Positions 1 to 11,820 of a stretch of DNA of 64,000 bases are shown here, in pieces; positions within the stretch are counted from its first letter, which is position 1; each line of letters begins with the position of its first letter. Below the pieces are notes generated by a model. The model was not told the DNA's origin, did no database searches, and saw nothing but the letters and a program-made list of their open reading frames with translations. The translations under genes were made by a program, and so were the position numbers. The stretch is from Eumeta japonica (taxonomy: Eukaryota > Arthropoda > Insecta > Lepidoptera > Psychidae), in assembly GCA_005406025.1 (NCBI GenBank), contig BGZK01000491.1, positions 310,001 through 374,000 of the forward strand, written 5' to 3'.

Positions 1-1005
1 AAAAAACGAAACTATTGAAGCTATTGATACCAAAATTTATATTTTAGCTACTTGTTACAAATGAAAAATAATGCCGCATCGGTTTTTGAAAAGTAACTCA
101 AGGGGGCGAAACAAGGATTGTATGGAAAATTAAAACCGCAGAAGCTATTACGTGAAAAATTAAAAATCGTAACAACTGACGCTGTTGATGACATTTTTTT
201 TTACTCTTCTATACTACTAAACATGTAAATACGCGTGATCTGTCTGTACATATATTTTTTTTGACAAGCTTTGTGATAAATATTCATTGTGTGCTTCAGT
301 GATCCAGATTCTTTCAATCTAAAATTTTTGTTAGTCTGACTGCTTAACTTAAGGACAGTTTATCCGATTTTATTAAAATTTGGATTATACTAAGAACATA
401 TAGTTGGAAAAAATGATAAGATGTGTATGATACTGATAAAGGGTCTGTCTGGATTAATCTTCGGGACGGCAGGACAGATTGTAATTAAATTTTGAATAGA
501 AATAGGTAACCACTTGGATTAAAAAATTGGATATTTTTTATTTATTTATACTAACTATTTTTCCTGCGGATCCACACACGTAGACTATATGTGATGGTAG
601 AAGAAAATTTTTTTGAGTAGGGTTTGCATTAAATCAGTTCTTATTGAGCATCTAGATCACGAAAAGAGTAATTAAGCCGAATTTCAAGTCGATTAGACGA
701 AACCAGGGCAAATGCTAATATAGAAATAAAATCGAGTCTGTATTATTCGGGCAGTGTAGCTTTTTTATTAGCGAAAAAATTTTTAGAATCTGTAGTAGCT
801 CGAATCATAAATACTGATGAAGCCAAGGTCAAATATTAATAATAGTTTATTTTACTCAGAGAGCTTCTTTTCTTAACAATGAAGAAATTTTTCGAATCGG
901 TTTAGTACCCAGAATAAATTCGTAGATGAAGTTGGATATGAAAACTAGGATGACGTTAATAAATGTAAATAATTAGGATAAATGTATGTACGTATTTTCA
1001 GTATA
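1..1005. other. intergenic, nothing recognised
   Basis: AT-rich sequence with no credible open frame, splice-bounded exon or repeat that I can recognise. It ends at the TA dinucleotide flanking the mariner element that starts at 1006. Confidence 0.5.
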
Positions 1006-2243
1006 TTAGGTTGGGGTTAGTTTTTTTGTATTTTTTGAGTAAAAAGTTGCAGTAAAATCTATTTGGTTGTATTGTTTGTATCTGGCTAGTTTTGATACCA
1101 TAAAATAGACGACATTCCAAAAAAAAGTACCGTGTCCCGTAATTTTTCTATTATTTTTCTGTCCAGCAAAATGGATGAATCTAACGTAGAAGTTAGATAC
1201 ACTACGAAGTTCTATTACAAGAAAAAGGAAAAATACGGCACAAACCGCGCAAAAATTTGTGACGTTTATGGACCTGATGCAGTGTCGGTAAGAATAGCAC
1301 AAAACTGGTTCAAGCGTTTTCATTCAATAGTTTTGATGTCAAAAATCAATCTCGCTTTGGTCAACTTGTTACAGATAAAGTCGATCCAATTTAGGAACAA
1401 GTAGAGCAGGATCAGTATATTGGTTCTTACGTAACAGCTAAAGAGCTGGGATTGACTACAAAACCGTTTTGACCCATTCAAAGAAGCTGGATAAACAAAA
1501 AAGCTTGATACTTGGGTCCTTGGTCCCACACGAGCTCTATGAAAGAAATCTAATGAATCGTGTACTGATTTGCGATCTCTATTGAAACGTAATGAAACCG
1601 AATCGTTTTCGAAATAATTAATTACTGGTAATGATAAATGGATTATTTACGATAGGAACGAGCGAAAAAGATCATGGGCAAAAGGCTAGCACGCTCCACA
1701 GGCTATAGCCAAACCCCGAATTAACTCGCAATATGTTGATGCTATGTCTACGGTGGGATTAGAAGAGCATTATTTATAATGAGATTTTACCACCGAGTAA
1801 AACCATCGATTTGGATTTCTACTGCCAGCAGCTGATGAAACTCAAGCAAAAAGTAGAAAAAAAACGGTCGGAATTGATCCACAGAAAGGGTGTGGGTTTT
1901 CACCATAACGCCAGACCGCACACATTTTTAGCTACTTAGCAAATATTGAGAGTTTGGTTGGGAAGTGTTAATGCATCCACCATATAGCCCTGACCTTGCA
2001 TTCTTAGATTTTCACCTGCTTCGGTCTCTTCCGAATTCTTTAGGCAGTGTTTGGTTAACATCAACAGAAGAGTTTTAAAACTATTTGTCGCAGTTTATTG
2101 ATTAGAAGTCCCAAAATTTATACAGCATTAGGTTTATGTCACTACCTACAAAATGTAACGTATATATTATAATTAAATGTAAATAAAATATGATTATCTT
2201 GAATTTGTATATGAAAATGAAAAAACCTTTTTTCCGACCTTAT
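1006..2243 (+). mobile_element. decayed mariner (Tc1/mariner) element
   Basis: A 1.24 kb element flanked by TA on both sides (1004-1005 and 2244-2245), with imperfect terminal inverted repeats: TTAGGTTGGGGTTAG on the left and TAAGGTCGGAAAAAAGG read inward from the right. The transposase starts at ATG 1171 with MDESNVEVRYTTKFYYKKK, a typical mariner N-terminal helix-turn-helix start, and stays open to 1403. After that it is broken by stops and frameshifts. Later pieces are still readable: a WIIYD motif near 1630-1650 (first catalytic Asp), HHNARPH at about 1900-1920 and a YSPDLA-like motif near 1985. In intact mariners the second motif reads HDNARPH, so the catalytic Asp codon is missing here. 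The copy cannot encode an active transposase. A second, truncated copy of the same family starts at 63186. Confidence 0.88.
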
Positions 2244-2589
2244 ATAAAAGTGAATATGAAACGTTCAATATTGAGTCGAAAAGGAGATCTTCTTCCTTTA
2301 AGGAGACATAACTGTGTATGAATATGTATATATAACTGAAATAAGTAGGTTGCACGTGAGATATTCGGCCTCCGCGCTTAGTCCCGCGACTATGAATTTC
2401 ATTTGGGTTCTATTTATTCAAAGTTGAAAATAGAACAGAATATTTGTCGGAGCGAAAAACAATATAAGAGTACCTAGTTAGAAAAAAGGGGTTGATTGGA
2501 GTTCCGGCCCGGGTGCATAGACCTCGGTGAGAATGAAAGGGAAAAGTGAATGCAAAATAATACTATGTAATAGTGAATCCTCATAAAAA
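2244..2589. repeat. short retroelement-like debris
   Basis: This stretch has no gene. Around 2370-2400 it contains a CCGCGC...CCCGCGACT segment resembling the 'CCGCGACTTCGTCCGCG' tail often seen in insect repeats. A related GC-rich tail (CGTGGTTTCGCCCGCG) lies at 4444-4459, on the other side of the long-TIR element. The assignment is by resemblance only. Confidence 0.3.
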
Positions 2590-2937
2590 CGTGAACATAT
2601 AATTAGTCCGGTCAATTTAGTAGTAGAAATAGGGGTATCCTTACATAAACGCCCAGAAAGCTGAAAATTTGCATGAACGTTAGGGGCACCAATGTAATTA
2701 AATTGTGAACGCATGTCTGCAAAAAATTTTATTCATGGTCAAATTTCGCGAAAGTGGGTTTTTGGATTTTTCAGTGAAACGGTTATTTTTATGATAGAAG
2801 TATCTCAGACAAAAATTGTAGATCATACAATTATCTACAAAAATTGTTTTTACACTTTTTTTCATAACATTAACCATACCTGAGGAAAAGTAATTAAAAA
2901 ATTTCCTTTAACTGTATTCTCCATAATAAGCATGACT
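2590..2937 (+). repeat. left arm of long terminal inverted repeat
   Basis: The arm aligns, reverse-complemented, with about 3988-4335. It ends inward at CTCCATAATAAGCA. Confidence 0.72.
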
Positions 2938-3244
2938 ACGCAGCCTATGTACACCGTTGGACTTTTATGTAAAACTACATATTAGGCTGCGTGACAAAAA
3001 CATTAATATTGAACGATAATTCTGAGAATATGAATTGAAAACAAACAGTCCCTCATTTTGTGACCACGTGGTCTTGAGCAACATCTGTCTGCTGTTGAAT
3101 TGTCTACGTGGCAGTATTCGTCTACCTTCTCTTATTTTTGAGGTCCCAACTAAATTTCGTCTAACATTCTCGTGTTGAAAACACGAGGTTATTTTAAATA
3201 TTCTCTGCTAAAGTTTGTGCTGTATTCACTTTTTTGTTATAAAT

Positions 3245-3629
3245 ATGTCGCAATTGTGTTTTATTTGCACTAAACCCTTACCTACAAATGAATGGCAAAG
3301 TGATTATTACTGAAAAACCGGGGCAATTAACATTTGTATGTTTTCTTTATGATCATCGTAATATTGTAAATCAAGCTTCTGCTCACCAACATTTTTATCG
3401 TGTATATTACCAGGTTCAAGTGTGGCTTGGTAATCAAATGGACACAGTAGAATGGGGTTGGAAGTTAGTTAATAATGTATCGGAACCTATTCACACTTAC
3501 TTTCACCTGCACCAGAAAACCTCATTAACTATCGTTTGCAACTGCAAAAAGGGGTGTAATTTTAAATGCGGCAGCGAAAAAGTAGGCTTATCTTGTTCAC
3601 TAGTTTGCACCACTTGTCAAGGCCACTAG
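3245..3629 (+). pseudogene. element-encoded Cys-rich protein, N- and C-terminal remnants
   Basis: An ATG at 3245 opens MSQLCFICTKPLP, a CxxC-containing start, and stops after 22 codons. In another frame, 3288-3629 reads a 113-residue stretch. Its middle, YYQVQVWLGNQMDTVEWGWK, leads into a Cys-rich tail with spacing CxC-x3-C-x3-C-x8-C-x3-C-x2-C, similar to CXC (Tesmin/TSO1-like) zinc-binding tails. From memory of insect genomes, these two blocks are the beginning and end of one much longer element-encoded protein. The copy would therefore be an internal-deletion derivative with a frame break at the junction. No function is assigned. The Cys pattern is directly visible; the family link is recall. 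Confidence 0.5.
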
Positions 3630-3987
3630 TGTTCAAATGTTGAATCTGCAACAGTTGAAGATGCTTACATCAATGACAAAACAATTAACTGATGCACCGC
3701 TATTAGAGCAATTCTTGTCAACTCAAGATGAGGATGACGAAAAAAAGAAGAAAAAGGTGAAGGAATAGAAGTTGAAGAAAAAGAAAGATGACGACGATGA
3801 TGACTAAGATGACCTCACAATTCATGAAATAAAATAATACATTAATAATAATTTTATTCATTTCACCATAGACAAGATTTATAATAGATTCCATTAAATT
3901 TTACTGAGACAGACCGTGGAGTAGGCCCACCGGGAAAACCACGTTTGAAAAACGCGCTAGGTACACTATCTCATAGGTGGCGGGAAA

Positions 3988-4335
3988 CGTGTGCTTATTA
4001 TGGAGAATACAACTAGTCAATTTTATAATCGCTTTTTCTGAAAAATAGTTAATGTTATAAAAAAATATATATAAGGTCAATTATTGTAGATAATTGCAAA
4101 ATCTACATTTTTTGTCTGAAACATTTTTATCACAAAAGTAAGTTTCGCTGAAGAAACCAAAAAAAAAAACATTTTTGCGAAATTTGATCTTGCATAAAGT
4201 TTTTTGCAGACATAGGATCGATGGGGACTTTTCACAATTTAATTACAATGGTGTCCCTAACGCCCATGTAAATTTTCAGCTTTTTGAGAGTTTATGTAAG
4301 GGTGAATGTCTAAATTGACCGGACTAAATTGAAAT
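3988..4335 (-). repeat. right arm of long terminal inverted repeat
   Basis: Inverted partner of 2590-2937. It starts with TGTGCTTATTATGGAGAATAC, allowing for one base of slack at the edge. Confidence 0.72.
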
Positions 4336-4484
4336 ACTGTACGAATAAATATAATCTTGTAACTGAACTTCCAATAATGGTTTCTAAGTACAGAAACCCC
4401 GTCGAAGGGTACATCCGAGTTACAACATATACTAGCTTTAGCCCGTGGTTTCGCCCGCGTAGACACAAAATAATGAAATTTTTT

Positions 4485-4539
4485 CACTAAGAGCGAATTT
4501 TATGCAAATACTATATTTGCGTAAAATTCGGTCTTAGTG
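4485..4539. repeat. 55-bp near-perfect hairpin
   Basis: CACTAAGAGCGAATTTTATG on the left pairs with an inverted CACTAAGACCGAATTTTACG on the right, with a loop of only a few bases. It sits just after the CGCCCGCG-type tail and could be the end of another small element. Confidence 0.6.
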
Positions 4540-5635
4540 TGCATCTGCATACATAAATATACATATGTATCATATCACATACATATACATGAGCATCAAT
4601 ACACACATATATATATATATCTCGTACATCTCGTCGGATTTCGGTAATCAGATTCCAAATTAAATGTTCAACAGCGACAAGACTATATTTATTTGCTTAG
4701 TTTCTCAATTCTCTTTTCACGTCTTCTATATAAATTCACTAATGTATTTCGTATTACTTCACATTTAATTACATATCTCGTTTTTATTAGTATCGAAGTC
4801 CATTTACCTGGGTTGGAACCCCGATCAACTCTTTTTTTCCCCCCGACTCCTTTGTTTTACCCCGACTGATATTCTATTCTTTTTCAATATAAATTATAAG
4901 CGGAACCCACGTTCGTGGGACTCCACATGGAAGCTGGATACCTCCCATGCTACCTGCATAACTCCATTAGTACAGTATATAGAAGATATAGATATATAAA
5001 ATTATACTTACAATGATTTTGTAAAATTTGTCACAAATATAATATTTATTCGTCCTAAACTTCATTTGTTGTTTTTACATTTTCATTTTGACTTTCTGTA
5101 TGTCCCATTAAAATTAAAGAATGGCTTAAAAAATTTTGTTGAAATTTAGGCAGTAAAAACACACAGTTGCACAGTTGATAGATTGTAATATGTCGATAGT
5201 GCGTTTATTTGATTGTCCGAGCCAATCTTGGAAAAAACTAATGGATTTGATTTGATTTTTTTTCTTCTTCGATAGACTACTTTCTGTGACTATTTTGTTC
5301 GTTTTCTTTGTGTACTGAAACTATTTAATTAACGTATAAATCTGGTGGTATATAGTTAGCATGGGAGGCTTTTAAAAGAAACTAAAAATTTATATCAGCT
5401 GTTTTTGTATTTGTATTATTGAACCATTTCTAAAAATACCTTCACCTATAAAGAGCGTGTTGAATAAAACTATTAACATTACCCTTTGACTTCACCTTCA
5501 TATTTGTGCTATAACAGATTTTAAAAATAATTTCACTCATAGAAAGCAACACTATCCTCGAGTAATGTACCTAACTTAAATTTTATTTTGAAATGATTTA
5601 TTTTGACGAATATTGAATTTGCTCTGACTTCGTCC
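4540..5635. other. intergenic, no gene seen
   Basis: AT-rich DNA with a short (AT)n run near 4606-4620 and several TATA-like words. There is no credible exon or element with definable ends. Confidence 0.4.
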
Positions 5636-5639
5636 AAAT

Positions 5640-5790
5640 TTCAACTTTGACCAGTAGCGGAATCTAAATTGCAAGTGGGACGGGGAGTGGATTCGATATT
5701 TGAGACCGATAGTAATGACCGGAATCGGAATGAGGAGAGCAGTAACAAGATCAAAATTGAAAGCGAGACCAAGACCAAAAATAAGTCAGT
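5640..5790 (+). repeat. degenerate purine-rich short-repeat tract
   Basis: The tract is built from loosely repeated 5-7 base purine words such as GGAATC, GAGACC, GACCGG, AAGATC and GCGAGACC. Similar tracts occur at 49675-49860 on the same strand and at 10790-10985 as the complementary pyrimidine-rich strand. Confidence 0.5.
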
Positions 5791-7527
5791 TCTAGGTCAA
5801 TACTTATGAATATTCAATATCAGTACCAATGTAGTCACTACTCAAAAATGTCATTTTTAACACTCAAAATGCGAAAGCTATCACACCTAGGAATAACATT
5901 TGGAATATTACTTTTATTAGATAATCTTAGCATCACTGAAAAAAATTGCCTCCACAACAAAATTAATGTCAGAAATTCAAGTGCAAAAAATAATTTAAAA
6001 TAGTTCAAATACAGCATGCACATAATCGCTTCTGTGAAGTATCTTCATCTATTGACCTCTTTGCATTTAGATATACTTACTAAGAAAATACAACTCACTA
6101 GTTATTCTTCTATCCCAACCAAATAAAACTAGGTACAAATGCGTACAATGTTTGTGCAAGTATTGATAAAAATTTAATAAGAATTCAATTTGAGAAATTT
6201 TTCATCTTAAAAAACTTTATTTCTTTCCATATGTATCTATGTTTTATATTGTGTTACATTTTTAGTAAAATGTAATACAATATAGTAGACCTATAAGTAA
6301 CCCCATCCCCAATCCAATAAGTAACCCCTATAATCAAATATGCCTTTAACAGAACATACAAAGTAAAATTATTATGGCAAATCCATAATAATGCATATTG
6401 AAACATAGAGGTTTGTTCACATTACTGTGATTTTTGCTCAATATGTATTGTCTCAATTTAATCGTAAATGTTATTATGAATTTTCTCTTACTGTCGTATA
6501 ATACAATGCATAGATATGTAGATACACATATTGCAATGGCCGCACAATTTTTTTGAAATGCTATAGCATTATGTTTAATTCATAATGAACCCTATGTTAT
6601 ATCCATTGAGTTAATTCCACAAGTCCTAAATAGTATATTATCATTTTTATATGTATGTAATTTGTCCAATTACAACTCTTTTTAAAAAGCACCAGATTAC
6701 AAGGGTGTTGGTAGCAGTATTCCTAGTCCAACGAATTCAATTGTATGTCACCGCTTGCAAAACAGTGTTAGATTATCACAGGTTTACTGAATTTAAGAAC
6801 ATACAAATAACAAAGTAGAGTCAATTAGCTATAACATAATTTTATTTTTAACAAAGAAAATTAAATTAATTGGGGTTCATTGCTTTACAAATATGAACTG
6901 TTTTTAACTGTTACATTTTGAAATGTCTATTGGGTCACCATGCAATTATCTTTATTCTTAGTATTGACAATAACATTCTTTTGTAATCAACTATTTTTTT
7001 TATTCAGCATTATGTCATAAAATATTAAACAATACCAAAGTAACAGTACTTTAAGCAGTATGTTAGTAAGACACTTCTTAGTGACAATCAGCTACACATT
7101 TAAAGATTTAGTAGAATGAGAATAATGAGTTAATTGTTAACTTTGAATTAGATAATAAGCAAATATGAGTAAAAATAAATAATACTGCAAGAGGGAAGTC
7201 CGAAACCATCGATAGCAATACTTTACACACAAGTTTTTGACCTAATATAAAAAATCTTTCACAAAATTAAGCTCTATTTTTTTATACCAACTTTACGAAC
7301 TATCAGACTTAATATACAAATGCTGCCATGTGGTTTTAAATTCTTATACGCCAATTTATTCACATGTATCTAAAATTCTACAACGACAATTCACATGACG
7401 GTTCCAGAGCTACAAAATCTTTTTCCAATTGATACAGGCAGTGGATGGTTTTTAAAAAAAATACAAAAGTAAAAAAAAAACAGAGCACCATTTAAAAACA
7501 AACGCATTAACCACAAACACGAAATGC
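5791..7527. other. intergenic and probable TACC 3' UTR
   Basis: There is no supported coding exon; the two overlapping open frames at 5806-6023 lie on opposite strands and look random. The part next to 7528 should be the 3' UTR of the minus-strand TACC gene. Confidence 0.4.
7355..7360 (-). terminator. candidate poly(A) signal for TACC
   Basis: TTTATT on the plus strand reads AATAAA on the TACC strand, about 170 bases beyond the stop codon. Such words are common in AT-rich DNA, so this is only a candidate. Confidence 0.3.
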
Positions 7528-8952
7528 TCAGCCTACTTTGTTTATTAACTCATCACAAATTGCCGTTAACTCATGATTATCACGATCTTTCTGTGCTAAA
7601 GATTCTTGTAATGATGAAATCATTACTTCTTGTTTCTTAATTGTGGCATTTAATTTTGTGATTTCTGTGTAATGAGCTTTCTGTTCATTATCTAAAGTTT
7701 CATTTGCTTTTGCCAAACTTTCTGATGTTACTTCTTTCAATTTGCTATATAATTCTTCAAATTTGTCTATGCCCTGTTGGTATTCCTTGAGTTTTTCTTC
7801 ATAATTACGTTCCCGTTCTTTGAATTCTAGAATGACAGTTTTACAGCGTTCATACTTGGTTAAAAGATCATTGAAAGAACCTTCCATATTAGAGAGATGT
7901 TCCATAGCCTGATCTCTTTCCTTTTGTAATGCCTCTTGAACTGCTTGAAATTCAAGATTATCTTTTTCCCTTTCGCCAATTAGTGATGATATTGTTTTTT
8001 CATATTCTTCAATCACAACACTCATCTGTTTATTGCTGAGAGCTTTCTCTCGAACTTGTTGATTGAGTACATTTTCTCTTTCAATTAAATTTGCATTATC
8101 ACTCGTTAGTTTCTTAATTTTCATTTCCATATCTTCCTTTTGTCTTATTATTGACTTCTCCATTTCTTGCCTAGAATATTTTAAATCTCTGTTCTCTTGC
8201 CTTAAATCAAGAATATCTTGTTCCTGTCTCTGCACAATCATTTTCAGAGATTGTACATGATCTGGGATCTGATTATAATAATGCTCATAATGTGAATTTC
8301 TAGACATATCTTGCTGTGGTGGAGTAAAACTAGTATAATTTACGAGCCTTTCAATGGGAACTCTAGCTGGTGTCATTATGTCAGATACACTTCTAACTAA
8401 AGGGGCCACACGGGTGTCAGTGCAAGATGTATCTTTTACTGCAGGAGGAACTTTTTGAGTAGGTTTTTCTTTATTACTATTTATGAGACTAGATCCCACA
8501 GAAACTGCACGTTTAGGCATGGCCATACTTCCTGACACAGAATTTGTGCTACCCGTTTCATAACCGATATCTAATTCTGCAGAGTTTGAAGAGGGCAAGT
8601 CCTTCCTTTCAAAATCGTCATTACCTCGAGAAAACAAAGGATCGAACTTCACAAACAAACTCTCTTTACCTCTGTCTATGCCAGGAATGTTGCGATTAGA
8701 ATCTGTACATTTAATAAGAAAATCTATTGTGCTAGGATCCCTAAATATTTCGTCATTGTTTGTGATTTCTTGCATGGTTACATCACAGATGCTATCGAAT
8801 TCGGTACCAGTAAGAAGATCCTCAGTCATGTCACGATCATTGAGTCCATCTTTATAACGTCTAGGTGATAATACTAACAAATCCGCAGTTGAAGAAACCG
8901 GTGTAATGAAACTATCATCAGACGTTGTAGAACCCTCTCGCGGAGACGTCAT
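7528..8952 (-). CDS. tacc: TACC family centrosome/spindle coiled-coil protein
   Basis: A 474-residue protein in one open frame. The first 235 residues are polar and probably disordered. They include ESLFVKFDPLF at 97-107, matching the short 'L(F/Y)-K-FDPL' motif conserved near the N-terminus of TACC proteins. Residues from about 235 to 474 form a nearly continuous charged coiled coil, as expected for the C-terminal TACC domain. Known TACC proteins bind the XMAP215/Msps microtubule polymerase and are placed on centrosomes and spindles by Aurora A, stabilising microtubules. The ATG at 8952 is the first of the frame and starts MTSPREGSTTSDD. No intron interrupts the coding frame, which is odd beside the intron-rich genes here. 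A 5' non-coding exon, or extra N-terminal exons of longer isoforms, could lie upstream. Frame integrity over 1.4 kb argues for a working gene. Confidence 0.85.
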   Translation of the reverse strand: MTSPREGSTTSDDSFITPVSSTADLLVLSPRRYKDGLNDRDMTEDLLTGTEFDSICDVTMQEITNNDEIFRDPSTIDFLIKCTDSNRNIPGIDRGKESLFVKFDPLFSRGNDDFERKDLPSSNSAELDIGYETGSTNSVSGSMAMPKRAVSVGSSLINSNKEKPTQKVPPAVKDTSCTDTRVAPLVRSVSDIMTPARVPIERLVNYTSFTPPQQDMSRNSHYEHYYNQIPDHVQSLKMIVQRQEQDILDLRQENRDLKYSRQEMEKSIIRQKEDMEMKIKKLTSDNANLIERENVLNQQVREKALSNKQMSVVIEEYEKTISSLIGEREKDNLEFQAVQEALQKERDQAMEHLSNMEGSFNDLLTKYERCKTVILEFKERERNYEEKLKEYQQGIDKFEELYSKLKEVTSESLAKANETLDNEQKAHYTEITKLNATIKKQEVMISSLQESLAQKDRDNHELTAICDELINKVG

Positions 8953-11820
8953 TTCTTTTTTTATAGTTGTTAAGGATATACAGTTTGCTTTGTTTTTGAC
9001 TTACCACCAATATTTGGTTTATTACAAAAATATTCAATAGATTTATTTTCAGACACAAGGAGCTTTCAAACTAGTACGTTAAAATCGAGCCGAATTCATA
9101 TCACTACAAGCAAAAAAAAAACTAGCCCGGCAACTATTTTTATACAGACGACGTACTCAAAATAAAAGGAAAAAAAAACACCTCCAAGAAACTTAGAAAA
9201 TAACGGACACTTTCAAAAATGACAACCTACGGGTTGTGTTACCCGATGTATTTTAAGATTATTCTTTAATAAAATCGAAAAATATTTGATTTACGTAATT
9301 AACAAACACAATGTAAAACTCAATTTTACAAAAAACGCTAAGTATCAAACTCCCGCTTTTTATGTTATCAATACTTAGTTTATTTTTAATATAAATAACA
9401 AGTATTCGAAAATATTTTTTTTTATGGAACATATGTCAAAAAAGTAATAAGCAGTCATTAGAGACTGACAAAAGTAAAAACTTAAGACCATGAAATGGCA
9501 AAGATTTTTTAGGATTTTTAAATTAGTAGTGACATTAAAAATTAAATTATCATGATTTGTAAGTTAAAATCATAAACAATCCCCTGATTTGCAAATATAT
9601 CAATATTTCGAGCAAAAATTAAAAATATATATTTTCACATGGTTTATTTATTACTCGAAACGCATTATGGGCAACATTTTAATTATATCAGTATTAGATA
9701 TATAAGTTGTTAGTTGATTAAATAAAAATTAGAAGTATTTATATCAAAAAGAATTGCTTCGTAACATTCTAGATGATTATCTGGATTTCAATAGCCACCG
9801 CATCGCTTTTTCTGCTACATAAATAATTTCAAGCCAAAATAAAATTATGTTGTTACTCATTCTTAGCAGTGAGAAAAACCATTTTTTTTTTAATTACTGT
9901 TTTATAGAAATTTGATGTTATTTTATTATCTAAAACATATTTCAGCATTTTTGAACGTTATCATAGTGTTTTTCATTTTGAAATCCATATTTAGATTTGC
10001 ATTCAAACCCTACATATATATAGTTTTTTAAATGCATTTGATGTTTTTAATTAAAGTGAATTGTTTATATGCATTATGTAGTATTTTGATGTTAGTCTCC
10101 AATCCTTACTCAACATTTGAACCTGTCCTATCTATTTAAAGAGGTCGATATACGTTTCTTTAAATATTATTATGAGTAATTCCGTAGCATTTTACTACCC
10201 GACTGTTAGATTTAAAAAAAGCCTATATAGGACATTGTGACTGAGGCGGTGAGATCAGACGTGATTCAGACAGCAGGGTAGCCAAATTATGGGTTTTCTC
10301 TAGACATTTAGGGGCAAATAAATTATACTAAAAGCATTGTCAGAGGTATTTTTAAGAGATTTTTAAAATTTTATTCAAAATTAAAATGTTTTCTGTTTTA
10401 AGAAACTGTTAATGAAAATGCATATTAAATAATGCATAATACGATAATGAATAATACATATGAAAGATTAAATTTCGATTTTTACGCCAATGATTTGTTG
10501 CTCTGCAATCGGTTTTACAGAATGTGGCCGTGTCATGAATTAATATTTTTTCTCGTTATTGACTTCAGACATTACGTACTTAGCTTTAAAATCACAGTTT
10601 ATTACAGCTAATCACTTTGCACATTATTGACATTATTAAAAGACTTAGTGGAATACGTGATTTTAGTTTTTGTAAAGATATTGAATTATTTTCAGTGATA
10701 TTTATTAATAACTTCCTGTCTTCAAAGGCTATGTCCGGGAAGACATTCAATCCATTTTTTCGTATTCATTGATTTTGTTGTTAGTCTCAGATTTTCAGAG
10801 GGGAGCTCCTCTTAATTCTGATCTTGTTACTACTCTATATTCTTATCTTGATTATATGTTGATCTTAATTTCGTACTCAAATCAATTTCAAACTCAATCA
10901 CAGTCTTAGTTTTTGATTGTAGTGCTCATTTCGCATTCGATATTCATACCTTTAGAAGTCACGATTACAGTTTGAATAAAGCCAGGTCCGTTGAGAGTAT
11001 TAAAATATGAATTATACTTGGGGATAGTGTAGCTTTTCATGAGTAAAAAAAATTTAAAAATCAGTGGAGTAGTTGGATTCATTACTACGAATTTGTGAAT
11101 GTGGTCGGAGACAAATACCAGTAGATATATAAAACATACGCGAATTCAAATGCAAAATTGTTTCAAAATTTTACAAAAATCATTTATTATTGTTCGGGAT
11201 TTAATATCTTGAACAAAAAATATTAAAATTTTCATATATGAATTAGTGATTATATTTTTAGAGATTTCAAATGATAAAGACGCTGTCAAAAAAAACATTA
11301 AAGTGCTTAAAGATGGGAAGATTGCAACGTTGCAACGACAAGATTTATACATGAATTTTAATTTTACTTAAGTGATGCTAAATAAATTCAAAAATACAAT
11401 GTCATGTGTACTTTAAAAAATACTGAAATCTACTGCATCATTTACTATAAAAAATTTTAAATTGGCAATTTTTAAGTTATATTTGGGGCTTATTTCAGTG
11501 ATTTTTGGGAAATAAAGTTTAAATATTAACCGCACTCTTAGAAAAAAAAGTCAGCAAAATGCAAGTACCATTTATTTTAATCATTCATTTGTAATCAGGC
11601 GACCATAATAACTGAGGGGTTTCAAGTATATGATTTTAAAGTAGATATTTTGAACATAAAGTAAAAATGAAAAGGAAAGTCTTAGGGATGGCTTATATGC
11701 ACGGTCAACCGTTTTCCAAATTTTTTTCATTTGTACTATAAAAATTTGAGTACCGTAAAAAAGCATAACTGTATTCATCAGTATATTTTAAAAAAACGTT
11801 TAACCGCATTGTCATGCATA
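8953..11820. other. intergenic between TACC and INTS5
   Basis: This contains the TACC 5' region and promoter, probably within a few hundred bases above 8952, then AT-rich DNA. Small open frames at 11146-11352 and 11581-11778 look random. The only structured part is the degenerate repeat at 10790-10985. Confidence 0.4.
10790..10985 (-). repeat. degenerate pyrimidine-rich short-repeat tract
   Basis: A run of loosely repeated words such as TCTGATCTTG, TCTTATCTTG and TCAATTTCAAACTC, the complement of the purine words at 5640-5790 and 49675-49860. It appears to be the same repeat class in the opposite orientation. Confidence 0.42.

Larger units (their letters stand above)
2590..4335 (+). mobile_element. 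long-TIR DNA element with Cys-rich protein remnant
   Basis: About 350 bp at 2590-2937 is repeated in inverted orientation at about 3988-4335. Shared landmarks include TCCGGTCAATTTAG, AAGCTGAAAATTT, TGTAATTAAATTGTGAA, ATGTCTGCAAAAAA, AATTATCTACAA and GTATTCTCCATAATAAGCA, in mirrored order. The arms differ by many substitutions, so the insertion is old. The 1 kb interior carries the two ends of one protein (see 3245-3629). The outer edges are approximate because similarity fades gradually. I do not recognise the superfamily and did not find a clear target-site duplication. Confidence 0.72.

Noticed and set aside
8063..8260. 65-codon plus-strand open frame
   Set aside because: Complementary shadow of the TACC coiled coil; Ser/Cys/Ile-rich as expected for an antisense of Glu/Lys-rich codons.
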